64,000 bases of DNA from Pigmentiphaga litoralis (GCF_013408655.1 NZ_JACCBP010000001.1:1550001-1614000), one strand, 5' to 3'. Shown: positions 26,118 to 35,104, counted from the first letter of the stretch. The notes: generated by a model not told the origin, from the letters alone. A program made the numbers and translations.

Positions 26118-26480
26118 TCAGCGCAGCGGCGGGCCGTCGTTGGCGGCGCGCCGGTCGGCACGTGCCGCCCGGCGCACGGGCAGGTTCGACACCCGCGACA
26201 GCACCAGGCAGATGCCAAGCAGGATCACGGCGACCGGCAGGATCAGGTTCCAGCTGAACCAGCGCTCGTGGTAGGCATACCAGCCGGCGCCGGCGAAGAT
26301 CAGCATCGGCCCATTGACGACCGACGACTTGGTAAACCCTTCGAGCGCCAGAACGAGCACGCCGGCTAGCGCGAGCGCGGCGGCGCCCAGCACTTCCCAT
26401 TCGATGCGCCAGCCAAGTTCGTGCAGCAGCCAGGCAATTCCCAGCAGGACAAGAATGAGAGGGCCAGCGGTATTTTTCAT
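26118..26480 (-). CDS. Small multi-pass membrane protein (LiaF/DUF5668-like N-terminal region)
   Basis: A 120-residue protein with about four hydrophobic segments at residues 6-20, 28-45, 54-68 and 74-94, and a basic tail (VRRAARADRRAA). The pattern LILVLLGIAWLLHELGW followed by paired helices is like the membrane part of LiaF/DUF5668 proteins; this is a resemblance only. The ATG at 26480 was chosen because the upstream extension is Pro/Arg-rich and poorly coding. Function unknown. Confidence 0.7.
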   Translation of the reverse strand: MKNTAGPLILVLLGIAWLLHELGWRIEWEVLGAAALALAGVLVLALEGFTKSSVVNGPMLIFAGAGWYAYHERWFSWNLILPVAVILLGICLVLSRVSNLPVRRAARADRRAANDGPPLR

Positions 26481-26541
26481 CGTGCCTTGGTCAGGTGGAA
26501 AGCGAGCGCGCCCGTAAGGACCCAGGCGCGGGAGCGGTTTG

Positions 26542-26934
26542 TCAGCGCAGGGCGGCGCGCGCACCGATCAGACCCAGCAACTGGCTGGTCTGCGTGCTGG
26601 CGTCGGTATCCGGGGCGGCCTGCTGGAACAATTTGGGGCCCAAGGACTTGACCGACGCGCGGCGCAACACGTCGTCCGCTTCGCGGCCCGACGTGAAGTC
26701 CTTCATGGTCAACGCGGGATTCAGATTGCCCGCCTGGATGCGCGCAATGGCGACACCGTGGATTTCCTGTTCGTTCGCAAAGTACGCGGACATCAGCCCG
26801 GCGTCGTCCAGTCCGCCGCCGAAGTGCGACCACAGCACTTCGCCGGAGATGGTCGCGAGGAACAGGTTGCCGTGATACTGAACCTGGAAGGTCAACGTGT
26901 CGTTGAGCGTCTTGAAAGTGGGATAGCCGTTCAT
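26542..26934 (-). CDS. DUF1488 family protein
   Basis: A 130-residue protein whose first 75 residues match the DUF1488 pattern: a DTLTFQV strand, then ATISGEVLWSHFGG and a later RIQAG. The C-terminal 50 residues are an extension with no clear family. DUF1488 proteins are small, cytosolic and uncharacterised. The start at 26934 is the first ATG giving the family N-terminus. A second, shorter DUF1488 protein lies at 33358-33600 and shares the ISGE-LW-FG core. Confidence 0.75.
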   Translation of the reverse strand: MNGYPTFKTLNDTLTFQVQYHGNLFLATISGEVLWSHFGGGLDDAGLMSAYFANEQEIHGVAIARIQAGNLNPALTMKDFTSGREADDVLRRASVKSLGPKLFQQAAPDTDASTQTSQLLGLIGARAALR

Positions 26935-27219
26935 GGAGCGGTCATGATAAGAATTGTCCGTGCATGTAGCGCTCAACGGACTAGGTTTATGGCACAAGCC
27001 CGCTTGCTGCGAACTGCTACATCGTGTGGGCGCGAAGATAGCGCAAACCGCCAAATTACGGCAATCATTTAACAAGTCCATACACACCGGAGCGCACGGT
27101 ATAGCGTCGTTTGCGCCCGGTGGGAATGCCTGTTGGTGATCCTTTCGTGAGACTTGTCCTGACAAGTTGCGCAGACATGACACGCATCAGCATGACTGGC
27201 CAGTCTAGGTTCCAACGGA

Positions 27220-27999
27220 TTACTGCTGGCCCATGTCCGCTGTCCAGTGGTGCAGGTTGTTCCCGACCCGCGCGCCAATGAACATTTCGGTCGTCCATTT
27301 GAGCAGGATGTCGTTGTAGGCCGCCTGGCTCAACTCCCCGGTCAGGGCGTGGTCGGCGCCGTCCAGAATCCGATGCGTCAGGGAATGGCTTTTGATGAAG
27401 GCCGCCCGGTAATTCATGATGGTCTGATGTGGGATGAAATCGTCGTGCTCGGATTCGACGATCAACACATCGCCTTCGAACGACGCGCAAGCGGACAAGG
27501 CGCGATTTTCATCCGGGGACACGGGCGACCGGCGGTAGCGCGCGATGTCGTCCCGGTCCAGCGACCGTTTTGGCACGTCCCATTCGGTATCCCGATACAG
27601 GGCCGGCACATGCAGCGCAAGCCACTTGACCGGCCGCAACGTGGTCAGGATGGCGGACAGGTAACCGCCGTAGCTGCTGCCCACCACCGCGATCGATGCG
27701 GTGTCGATCGAAGGATGCGCGACCAGGCAATCATAGGCGGCGAGCAGGTCGCTCAGATTGTCATTGCGCGACACCGTCTTGCGTTGATCCAGCGTGCGTT
27801 CATGGCCGCGCAGATCGAACGTCAGGCAGACGCAGCCCAGGCCCGCCACCCCTTTGGCGCGGACCAGATCGCTTTGCTGGCTGCCGCCCCAACCGTGCAC
27901 GAACAGCACGCCGGGAACCTTGGAATCCGGCGCCAGAAATGTCCCGGCGATCGCTTCGTGATCGACCGGGATATTGACCTTCTCATTACGTATTGCCAT
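27220..27999 (-). CDS. Alpha/beta hydrolase (dienelactone-hydrolase-like)
   Basis: A 259-residue serine hydrolase. The nucleophile elbow is GSSYGG with Ser109. The oxyanion region is VLFVHGWGG near residue 33. The acid residue is probably the Asp in SEHDDFIPHQ near 202 and the His is in GADHALTG near 234. Fold and triad are complete. Its start overlaps the end of the DUF3182 gene by 14 bases, so the two are cotranscribed and probably act together. The substrate is not known. Confidence 0.9.
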   Translation of the reverse strand: MAIRNEKVNIPVDHEAIAGTFLAPDSKVPGVLFVHGWGGSQQSDLVRAKGVAGLGCVCLTFDLRGHERTLDQRKTVSRNDNLSDLLAAYDCLVAHPSIDTASIAVVGSSYGGYLSAILTTLRPVKWLALHVPALYRDTEWDVPKRSLDRDDIARYRRSPVSPDENRALSACASFEGDVLIVESEHDDFIPHQTIMNYRAAFIKSHSLTHRILDGADHALTGELSQAAYNDILLKWTTEMFIGARVGNNLHHWTADMGQQ

Positions 28000-29110
28000 A
28001 CCTGCCTGCCATTACAAACTTGGTGATGAAACCGACGTCTTCGTCTTCGCCGCGAAAGGTGACACAGGCGCCTTCGGGCGCGTGTTGCGACGGGCCGTAC
28101 AGTTCGACCGTGGACGCCCGCACGACGTTCAGCGCGGGGTCGGCCGCAAAGGATTCAAGCGCGACCACTTCGGCCCCGCTGGCCCCGCCAATGCGCCACG
28201 ACTGCTCCAGCACGCCGCTGCACGACTGTCCTTGCGCATCGATGCCCTGGGCAATGTCGTAGTTGCGGCGCGACGCCAGCAGCCCCGGATAATGTTCGGA
28301 GGCCGCGTCGTCAAAGATGCGCCCTTGTTCGACCGCCTTGCGCACCGGGGGATCCAGTTCGAGCGCGAGCAAGGCATCGAATCCGCCGCGCACCACACAC
28401 AGGTCCGACCCGCCATAAACGTCTTCACCGCCGTTGTCGGGTGTCAGCCGCTGCGTGCCCCAATAGCTGGCCACCAATCCGGCGACCCTGACCTGCCCCA
28501 CGCTGTAGGTCACGACCTGGTCCAGGTTTTCTTCCAGCACAACGCCGCAGCTGGTCAATTCGTCGGACGCCAGGTCTTGCAGGGCGGCGTCGAGTTCGTC
28601 GGCGCCATGCACCACCGTCTGCCCGCGGCCGCCCGTTGCCAGCACGGGCTTGATACGGATGGCGCCGCCTTCGAGCAAACGGCGGCCAGCCTCGCGTGCG
28701 TCGTCCATCGTAAAGGCGGTCAGGCCACGCAAGGTCGCATCATGGACCGCATCGGCAAAGGCGGTGGACCACCCTTCCGGCGCGGCCGCGTCGCCGCGCA
28801 CCAGCGGATGCGAGATCGCTTTGGTGGCGATAAAGGCGTAAGGCACGACGGCGCCAAACAGATCGTCTTCGGTCCGTATGCCGATGCCGCGCGCCATGTC
28901 GATGCCGACAATGGTGCCGGTCGGAATGTAGTAAGTGTCAGCGGCGCTTTGCGTGCCGTCGTGGATGCCGCCAAACTGGCGGCCATGCAGCGCGGCAATG
29001 CGCGTGGCCAGTGCGTTATGCACGGCACGTTCGTGGGATGGCACGTTCTTGCGGGCGGGATAGATCACGACTTGTCCTGCCGGGGAAGCGGATGAATGGA
29101 GCGTTGCCAT
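27986..29110 (-). CDS. DUF3182 family protein
   Basis: A 374-residue protein that fits DUF3182 (opening VVIYPARKNVPSHERAVHNA; later AIRIKPVLATGGRGQTVVHG). The GGRGQ loop between strands and the VVLEENLDQVVTYSVGQV segment are like ATP-grasp enzymes, so ligase activity is an inference from fold resemblance. No signal peptide. A CTGGAG ribosome site precedes the ATG. It is the first gene of a two-gene unit with the alpha/beta hydrolase and is divergent from the Ku gene. DUF3182 genes often occur beside stress genes; its role is unknown. Confidence 0.8.
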   Translation of the reverse strand: MATLHSSASPAGQVVIYPARKNVPSHERAVHNALATRIAALHGRQFGGIHDGTQSAADTYYIPTGTIVGIDMARGIGIRTEDDLFGAVVPYAFIATKAISHPLVRGDAAAPEGWSTAFADAVHDATLRGLTAFTMDDAREAGRRLLEGGAIRIKPVLATGGRGQTVVHGADELDAALQDLASDELTSCGVVLEENLDQVVTYSVGQVRVAGLVASYWGTQRLTPDNGGEDVYGGSDLCVVRGGFDALLALELDPPVRKAVEQGRIFDDAASEHYPGLLASRRNYDIAQGIDAQGQSCSGVLEQSWRIGGASGAEVVALESFAADPALNVVRASTVELYGPSQHAPEGACVTFRGEDEDVGFITKFVMAGRYGNT

Positions 29111-29366
29111 CGGAAATCTCCAGAGTTGGGCGAGACGGTGGAGCCTTTTTTAGAAGCTACCTGCTCTGGCGTGTTTCCGGTAAGCCTTTCGGGTGAGCAA
29201 ATGATTAACAATGTAATTTTCTCCGCTTGGCTGCCTTCCGTATTGTCGCGCAGGAAATATTTACCGGTATCGCGATCCGATCCCTCGGCATCCCCATGGC
29301 AACGCGCGGCTGCGCAATCCGGAATGATTATTGCTGGGCAATAGGAAAAACCCCGGGGCGGACATC

Positions 29367-30437
29367 ATGGCGACATCAAGCAGGCGCGTGCTTTGGAAAG
29401 GCGCGATTTCTTTCGGACTGGTTCACATCCCCATTGCCTTGCACTCTGCCACCAGCGAACAAGGCATTGATTTCGATTGGCTCGACAAACGGACCATGGA
29501 TCCGGTCGGGTACAAACGCATCAACAAAAAAACGGGCAAGGAAATCGACCGGGAAAACATCGTCAAGGGCGTCCAGTACGAAGACGGCCAGTATGTGATC
29601 GTGTCCCAGGATGAGATCGAAGCCGCCTATCCCAAGACCACGCAGACCATCGAAATCGAAGCCTTTGTCGATGCGGGCGAAATCCCGTTCGTGTATTTCG
29701 AGCGGCCGTATTACATCTCGCCGATCAACAAGGGCGCGAAGGTATATGCCCTGCTGCGCGAGGTCCTGCTCAAGACGAACAAGGTTGGCATTGCCAAGGT
29801 GGTGATCCAGACCAAGCAGCACCTGGCGGTCCTGGTGCCGTCCGAAAAGGCGCTGGTGCTGAATCTGCTGCGCTGGGGAGATGAGATCCGCAGTCTGGAC
29901 GACCTGGACCTGCCCGGCGCGGGCGTGTCGAATGCGGGGATCTCGCCCAAGGAAATGAAGATGGGCGAGCAGTTGGTCGAGGACATGAGCGACTCGTTCA
30001 AGCCCGATGAATTCACGGATTCGTTCCGGGAGCAGATCCTGAAACTGGTGGACGAGAAGGTCAAGGCGGGCGATACCGAAACGGTTGGCCCGATCGAAGA
30101 AGTGGAAGAGGAAGCCGCGGGCGCCAAGATCTACGACCTGACCGAACTGCTGCAACGCAGTCTGAAAAAGGGCAAGAGCGCGGCGGGCGGCAAGGCGGCG
30201 GCTGTGGAAGACGACGCCGACGAGGACGACAGCGATGACGACGGCGACGAGGCGCCGGCACGCAAGGGAGCCAGTAAGTCAGCAAGCAAGGCGTCGGGCA
30301 AGACCGCATCGAAACCGGCGGATACGAAAACCGCTGCCAAAGCATCCGGCAAGCCCGCTGCAAGCAAAACCGCTGGCAAGACCGCCGCCAAAAAGACCGC
30401 AGCCAAGCCTGCGCCCGCCAAACGCCGCTCTGCCTGA
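29367..30437 (+). CDS. ku: Ku protein (non-homologous end joining)
   Basis: A 356-residue bacterial Ku, which binds double-strand DNA ends as a homodimer and recruits LigD. The core (about residues 1-250) opens SSRRVLWKGAISFGLVHIPI, the family signature, and contains VYFERPYYISPINKGAKVYA. The C-terminal tail (about residues 265-356) has an acidic run near 290 followed by a Lys/Ala/Ser-rich stretch (KTAAKASGKPAASKTAGKT), typical of DNA-binding Ku extensions. The ATG at 29367 gives the normal start. The LigD gene starts 6 bases after its stop, so the two form an operon. Confidence 0.97.
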   Translation: MATSSRRVLWKGAISFGLVHIPIALHSATSEQGIDFDWLDKRTMDPVGYKRINKKTGKEIDRENIVKGVQYEDGQYVIVSQDEIEAAYPKTTQTIEIEAFVDAGEIPFVYFERPYYISPINKGAKVYALLREVLLKTNKVGIAKVVIQTKQHLAVLVPSEKALVLNLLRWGDEIRSLDDLDLPGAGVSNAGISPKEMKMGEQLVEDMSDSFKPDEFTDSFREQILKLVDEKVKAGDTETVGPIEEVEEEAAGAKIYDLTELLQRSLKKGKSAAGGKAAAVEDDADEDDSDDDGDEAPARKGASKSASKASGKTASKPADTKTAAKASGKPAASKTAGKTAAKKTAAKPAPAKRRSA

Positions 30438-30443
30438 TGCGCC

Positions 30444-33314
30444 ATGAGTGAATCGCTGAAGACCTACCGCGCCAAGCGCAATTTCGCGATCACGTCCGAA
30501 CCCGAGGAAGGCGGCGAGCCCAATGCCGCGCATCGGTCTTTCGTGATCCAGAAGCATTGGGCGACGCGCCTGCACTACGACTTCCGGCTGGAACTGGACG
30601 GCGCCATGAAGAGCTGGGCGGTGCCCAAGGGCCCCAGCTACGATCCGGCGGACAAGCGGATGGCGGTCCACGTCGAAGATCACCCGATTTCCTATAACCA
30701 GTTCGAAGGCGAGATCCCGGCCAAGCAGTATGGCGCGGGCAAGGTCATCATCTGGGACAAGGGGGTCTGGGCGCCGCTGGGCGATCCGGAACAGGGCTAC
30801 CGCGACGGCAACTTGAAGTTCGAATTGTTCGGCCACAAGATGCGCGGCAAGTGGGTATTGGTGCGCATGAAGGGCCGCGGCGAAAAGCAGGAACCGTGGC
30901 TGTTGATCAAGGAGAAAGACGGCTACATGCAGGACGCCGGCACCTTCAGTGTGGTCGACGAATTTCCGGACAGCGTCGCCGCCCTGCCCTTGCCCGACGA
31001 GGCCCTGGCGCGGATGGCGAAGTTCGAAATGCCGCGGGAAACCAAAACACCACGGGCAGCCGACGTGCCCCGGGAAGCCAAACCGGCCGCAGTTGCCAGC
31101 CCGAGCAAACGGCGCAGCAAAAAGGCTGCTGCAAGCGGACCTGCCCTGCCGGAAGACGCCGTGCCTGCGGATCTTCCAGCGACCTTCCAGCCGCAGTTGG
31201 CAACGCTGGTCGACGGTCCGCCGTCCGACAGCAGCGACTGGGTGTACGAGATCAAGTTCGATGGCTACCGGATGCTGGCGCGGATCGAAGGCAAGACGGT
31301 CACCCTGTTCACCCGCAACGGCAATGACTGGACGCACAAGCTCAAGCCGCTTGCCGAAACGATGCAGGGCCTGGGCTGGCCCGATGGCTGGTACGACGGC
31401 GAAATCACCGTCTTGAACAAGCGCGGCGTGCCGGATTTCCAATCCCTGCAGAATGCGTTTGACAAGGCCGCCACCAAGGACATCGTTTTCTACCTGTTCG
31501 ACGTGCCGTATTGCGATGGGCACGACCTGCGTTCGGTGCCGCTGACCGAACGCCGCGCTTACCTGCAAAGCCTGTTCACCGAGGACACACCCGAATCGCT
31601 GCGCTACAGCGACACCTTCGATGCGCCGCCCGTGGATGTGGTCGCGTCCGCCTGCCAGCTCGGCCTGGAAGGCGTGATCGGCAAACGCAAGTCGTCCACC
31701 TATGTGTCCCGGCGGTCGCGGGACTGGATCAAGCTCAAGTGCAGCAAGCGCCAGGAGTTCGTGATTGGCGGCTACACGGATCCGCAAGGCGCGCGCACCG
31801 GCTTCGGGTCGCTGATGCTGGGCGTGCACGATGATGCAGGCAAGCTGCAATATGCCGGGAACGTGGGCACGGGGTTCAACGACAAGACGTTGACCGAAGT
31901 GACCAAGCGGCTGGAAGCCCTGGCGACCAAGACCCGGCCGTTTGCCGCGACGACGGGCATCGACCGCAAGGCCCATTGGGTCGAGCCCACGCTGCTGGCC
32001 GAAGTGTCGTTTGGCGAGTGGACGGGGGACGGCCGTATCCGTCATGCCGTGTTTCACGGCCTTCGCAGCGACAAGCCTGCCAAGGCGATCGTTCGCGAAG
32101 CGCCCACCCCCGCGGCCGAGGCCGACACGGTCGATTCCGACACGGACAATGAGACCGAGGACACGATGACAGCAGTCAAGAAAACGGCCGCCAAGAAGGT
32201 GGCAAACAAAGCATCGGCAAAGAAAGCGCCCGCGAAACAAGCGGCTGAGAAACAAGCCGCCGAAGAAGAAGTCGCTGTTAACGATACAGCCGCTGAAAAG
32301 ACAGCCGCTAATAAGACGGCCGTTAATAAGACGGCCGTTAATAAGACGGCCGTCAAAAAAGCCGCCGTCAAGAAAGCCAGCACCAACAAGTCGGCGAAGC
32401 CCGACGCGGATTCCGCCGACCTTCCGGCAGGCTTCAAGGTCAGTCATCCGGACCGGGTCATCGATACGTCGTCCGGCACCACCAAGCTCGACGTGATCAA
32501 GTACTACGCGCTGGTTGCGCCGCTGATCCTTGAACACCTGGTGGACCGGCCGGTCTCGTTGGTGCGCGCGCCAGAAGGCATCGGCGGCGAGCTGTTCTTT
32601 CAGAAGCACATGGAAGCGGCAAAAATGCCCGGGGTGACGCTACTGCCCAAGGCGCTGGACCCTGGGCACGCGCAACTGATGGAAATCACGACCGCAGCGG
32701 GGCTGCTGTCGGCGGCGCAAATGAACGTGCTTGAATTCCACACCTGGAACGGGACCAAGCAGGCCATCGCCAAGCCGGATCGCATGACCTTTGACCTGGA
32801 CCCGGGCGACGGTGTGGCGTGGCCGGCCATGCAGGAAGCCGCGCACGTGGTCCGCGCCATGCTCGAACAACTGGAAATCGCATGCTTTGTGAAGACCAGT
32901 GGCGGCAAGGGCCTGCATGTGGTCGTGCCGCTGCAACGCCGATATGACTGGGACACGGTCAAGGATTTTTCCCAAGCCATCGTGCAGCATCTGGCCAAGA
33001 CGCTGCCCAAACGTTTTTCAGCCAAAAGCGGTCCGAAAAACCGGGTCGGCAAGATCTTTGTGGATTACCTGCGCAACGGATTCGGGGCCACGACCGTGTC
33101 GGCATGGTCTCTGCGGTCGCGCCCGGGGCTGGGGGTATCCGTTCCCTTACGATGGGAAGACGTCGATACCCTGGAAAGTTCGTCGCAATGGAATCTGATG
33201 AATATCCAGTCCCGCCTGGACGAGGGCAATGCGCCGTGGGCCGATTATGCCGATTCCGCGCAAAGCATTACCCAAGGCATGAAGATTCTGGGCTTCAAGC
33301 CTGCCAAAAGTTGA
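30444..33314 (+). CDS. ligD: Multifunctional ATP-dependent DNA ligase LigD
   Basis: A 956-residue end-joining enzyme with the order phosphoesterase (about 25-170), ligase (about 245-560) and polymerase/primase (about 670-950). The phosphoesterase part has HYDFRLELDG. The ligase nucleophile is Lys271 in VYEIKFDGYR, with IGKRKSSTYV further on. The polymerase active-site aspartates are in TFDLDPGDGVAW near 783, and GKGLHVVVPL follows. Between ligase and polymerase lies a Lys/Ala-rich linker of about 90 residues including NKTAV three times in tandem. Together with Ku it seals double-strand breaks. Confidence 0.97.
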   Translation: MSESLKTYRAKRNFAITSEPEEGGEPNAAHRSFVIQKHWATRLHYDFRLELDGAMKSWAVPKGPSYDPADKRMAVHVEDHPISYNQFEGEIPAKQYGAGKVIIWDKGVWAPLGDPEQGYRDGNLKFELFGHKMRGKWVLVRMKGRGEKQEPWLLIKEKDGYMQDAGTFSVVDEFPDSVAALPLPDEALARMAKFEMPRETKTPRAADVPREAKPAAVASPSKRRSKKAAASGPALPEDAVPADLPATFQPQLATLVDGPPSDSSDWVYEIKFDGYRMLARIEGKTVTLFTRNGNDWTHKLKPLAETMQGLGWPDGWYDGEITVLNKRGVPDFQSLQNAFDKAATKDIVFYLFDVPYCDGHDLRSVPLTERRAYLQSLFTEDTPESLRYSDTFDAPPVDVVASACQLGLEGVIGKRKSSTYVSRRSRDWIKLKCSKRQEFVIGGYTDPQGARTGFGSLMLGVHDDAGKLQYAGNVGTGFNDKTLTEVTKRLEALATKTRPFAATTGIDRKAHWVEPTLLAEVSFGEWTGDGRIRHAVFHGLRSDKPAKAIVREAPTPAAEADTVDSDTDNETEDTMTAVKKTAAKKVANKASAKKAPAKQAAEKQAAEEEVAVNDTAAEKTAANKTAVNKTAVNKTAVKKAAVKKASTNKSAKPDADSADLPAGFKVSHPDRVIDTSSGTTKLDVIKYYALVAPLILEHLVDRPVSLVRAPEGIGGELFFQKHMEAAKMPGVTLLPKALDPGHAQLMEITTAAGLLSAAQMNVLEFHTWNGTKQAIAKPDRMTFDLDPGDGVAWPAMQEAAHVVRAMLEQLEIACFVKTSGGKGLHVVVPLQRRYDWDTVKDFSQAIVQHLAKTLPKRFSAKSGPKNRVGKIFVDYLRNGFGATTVSAWSLRSRPGLGVSVPLRWEDVDTLESSSQWNLMNIQSRLDEGNAPWADYADSAQSITQGMKILGFKPAKS
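32310..32354 (+). repeat. Three tandem 15-bp repeats in the ligD linker
   Basis: AATAAGACGGCCGTT occurs at 32310-32324 and 32325-32339, and with one change at 32340-32354. Each copy encodes Asn-Lys-Thr-Ala-Val, in frame in the linker between the ligase and polymerase domains of LigD. Copy number can probably vary by slippage without breaking the frame. Confidence 0.9.
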
Positions 33315-33357
33315 CTATCGGTCATCAGGAAACCCCGGCGATGGACGCCTGGATCAA

Positions 33358-33600
33358 TCAAAAATCGGATTGGTCCAGCGTCGGGCACGGCAACCCATCT
33401 TCAATCTTGCGGCGCGCAACGTGGTGAATCCGCGGCGCGTTGATCAGGTAGGACTGTTTCATACCGTCCTCATCGGGCGGCGATCCAAAGCGCGCCCACA
33501 AGGCCTCGCCCGAAATGCGCGCCTTGTGCCATTCGCCATCCACGCTGACAAGAAAACTCAGCGTGTCGCCATCGGATTCGAATTTGGGGAAAGTGTGCAT
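33358..33600 (-). CDS. DUF1488 family protein (short)
   Basis: An 80-residue protein consisting of just the DUF1488 domain: DTLSFLVSVDGEWHKARIS, then GEALWARFG and HHVARRKIEDG. It is related to the protein at 26542 by the shared DTL-F-V and ISGE-LW-FG pattern. No signal peptide or membrane helix. It is convergent with ligD, 43 bases beyond the ligD stop. Function unknown. Confidence 0.75.
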   Translation of the reverse strand: MHTFPKFESDGDTLSFLVSVDGEWHKARISGEALWARFGSPPDEDGMKQSYLINAPRIHHVARRKIEDGLPCPTLDQSDF

Positions 33601-33703
33601 GCCGTGCTCTCAGGTCGAGTGGGGCTCCCTACTCGCGGATTATAGGGTCGGCACCGCGACATTCCCACTAGCGGGAACATCATCCATTTGCTGTAGACAA
33701 AGC

Positions 33704-33727
33704 AACGCCCCCATGACAGGGGGCGTT
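33704..33727 (-). terminator. Hairpin downstream of the DUF4142 gene
   Basis: AACGCCCCC (33704-33712) pairs with GGGGGCGTT (33719-33727) around a 6-base loop. On the minus strand it follows the DUF4142 stop by about 25 bases. The downstream run is only weakly T-rich (GCTTTGTCT), so efficiency is uncertain. Confidence 0.65.
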
Positions 33728-33752
33728 GAAACCGATCTCGCTGCGGGCGGGA

Positions 33753-34334
33753 TTATCGCGTCGCAGGTGCGCCCATTGGCATGGTCGACGACGAACGGGC
33801 CGGCGCCTTGCCAGCGTCTTTCAGTGCGGTCTTGATGGCTTCACCCTTTTCCAGGTGCGCCTTCAGGCTAGGCAGCGTCTTGGCGGCAAAGGCCTTGATA
33901 TCCGGGTCCTTGGCATCCTTGGCGGTGCTTTCAAACAGTTTGACGGCGTCCTTATGCGCATCGACGGCAATCTCGTCGGCATATTTCTTGTCGAAATCCG
34001 CGCCGTCGGTGCGTTTGGCCAGGCTATCCAGCTTGGATTTCACGCTGCGCGTCGGCTGCGTCGGCACAGCGACCGATTTGGACGATGCCAGGCTCTTCAG
34101 TTCGGTATCCACGGCGGTATGGTCGGTCACCATCATCTGGGCAAACGACTTGATATCGGCGTGCGAGGCCTTCGTTGCCGCCATGCGGCTGGCTTCGATT
34201 TCCAGATAGCCGGACTCGGCAGCCTTTTCAATGAACTGCTTGTCTTTACGGGCGAGTTCAGCGGCGCTCACGGCGTTAACACTGAATGCAGCCAGCAACG
34301 CTGCGCAAACTGCTGCCAGATGGATCTTTTTCAT
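33753..34334 (-). CDS. DUF4142 family exported protein
   Basis: A 193-residue protein. The signal peptide spans about residues 1-24 (KKIHLAAVCAALLAAFSVNA, cleavage near SAA). The mature part is a helical DUF4142 domain of the ferritin-like type: KDKQFIEKAAESGYLEIEAS, then KSFAQMMVTDHTAVDTEL. A GGAGG site six bases upstream of the ATG at 34334 sets the start. Such proteins are periplasmic or outer-membrane-associated and uncharacterised, often near stress genes. It stands alone with its own terminator. Confidence 0.85.
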   Translation of the reverse strand: MKKIHLAAVCAALLAAFSVNAVSAAELARKDKQFIEKAAESGYLEIEASRMAATKASHADIKSFAQMMVTDHTAVDTELKSLASSKSVAVPTQPTRSVKSKLDSLAKRTDGADFDKKYADEIAVDAHKDAVKLFESTAKDAKDPDIKAFAAKTLPSLKAHLEKGEAIKTALKDAGKAPARSSSTMPMGAPATR

Positions 34335-34583
34335 GGTCTTCCTCCAGATGTTGATATCCGTGGATGAGCAAGGGCCGTGCCCAGCCCTGTCCGGCGCTAT
34401 CCCCACCCCGGACATCTCCAGCAGCGACACGGGTTCCCATTACCCGCACCCTGTTGTTCATCCCTATTATCCAAACACCTGACAGCCTTTCAGCCGAGGG
34501 TAAATCCGGAGGCCCCATGGTAAAAATTCCTGGACTCAAGGCGGGTGGAATCATCCATTTCCTTTCCAGTATTCCGGACACTC

Positions 34584-34838
34584 ATGAAGCGCACTTTCCA
34601 GTATCGGCGGCCGGCTGCGACAGCGGACAGGTTCGAGATCGAGATCACGATGGAACCCCGCGGCGGCGACGGCTTCCATCCGCGCGTCCAGGTCTATCGG
34701 GAAACGCGCGGCGTCCGGTCGCTATTGAAGCGAATGGAAGGCGGCGGCGGCCCCTACCGGGACTGGGAACGCGGCTATCGGGATACCCTGACCCGCGTCT
34801 GTTGTGCCATTGAAGCGGGCCAATTCACGCCTTCTTAA
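34584..34838 (+). CDS. Small hypothetical protein
   Basis: An 84-residue basic protein beginning MKRTFQYRRPAATADRFEIE. Likely strands (FEIEITMEP, HPRVQVYRE) are followed by a C-terminal helix (DTLTRVCCAIEAG). I do not recognise it. Another start 13 codons upstream is possible. It ends just before the promoter of tRNA-Leu(CAG). Real coding status is probable but not certain, as no ribosome site is strong. Confidence 0.45.
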   Translation: MKRTFQYRRPAATADRFEIEITMEPRGGDGFHPRVQVYRETRGVRSLLKRMEGGGGPYRDWERGYRDTLTRVCCAIEAGQFTPS

Positions 34839-34855
34839 AATAATTTGCCGAACGC

Positions 34856-34885
34856 TTGGCAAAGTGCCAAAAACTTCTATATACT
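34856..34885 (+). promoter_or_regulatory. Promoter of tRNA-Leu(CAG) with inverted repeat
   Basis: TTGGCA at 34856-34861 and TATACT at 34880-34885 are separated by 18 bases. The -35 element is one arm of a perfect inverted repeat, TTGGCA-AAG-TGCCAA (34856-34870). Transcription would start near 34892, giving a leader of about 80 bases before the tRNA. Confidence 0.6.
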
Positions 34886-34933
34886 CTTGGTCTTGCTACA
34901 GGATGCAGCGAAACGCAGCCAGGTAGCAAAAAC

Positions 34934-34974
34934 AAAGCAGTACAAAGCAAAGCAGTACAAAGCAACAAAGCAGT
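34934..34974 (+). repeat. Short tandem repeat in the tRNA-Leu(CAG) leader
   Basis: AAAGCAGTACAAAGCAA occurs at 34934-34950 and again at 34949-34965 (15-base period), followed by a partial AAAGCAGT at 34967-34974 that runs up to the tRNA. It lies between the promoter and the mature 5' end, so it would be removed in processing. Confidence 0.8.
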
Positions 34975-35059
34975 GCCCAGATGGCGGAATTGGTAGACGC
35001 GCACGGTTCAGGTCCGTGTGCCGAAAGGTGTGGAGGTTCGAGTCCTCTTCTGGGCACCA
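34975..35059 (+). tRNA. tRNA-Leu (anticodon CAG)
   Basis: An 85-base tRNA with encoded CCA. The acceptor arms GCCCAGA and TCTGGGC pair fully. The anticodon stem CACGG/CCGTG holds the loop TTCAGGT with anticodon CAG. A long variable arm follows, and the T loop is TTCGAGT. It has its own promoter and terminator. Confidence 0.97.
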
Positions 35060-35070
35060 ATAAATTCATG

Positions 35071-35104
35071 AAAAATAGCAGCCTCCGGGCTGCTATTTTT
35101 TTGC
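35071..35104 (+). terminator. Rho-independent terminator of tRNA-Leu(CAG)
   Basis: AAAAATAGCAGCC pairs with GGCTGCTATTTTT around a 3-4 base loop, and the T run continues to 35102. It is a strong intrinsic terminator 12 bases after the CCA end. Confidence 0.9.

Noticed and set aside
30279..32609. 776-codon minus-strand frame across Ku end and LigD
   Set aside because: Antisense shadow of ku and ligD; repeated Leu/Phe/Gly low-complexity reflects the Lys/Ala linker on the other strand.
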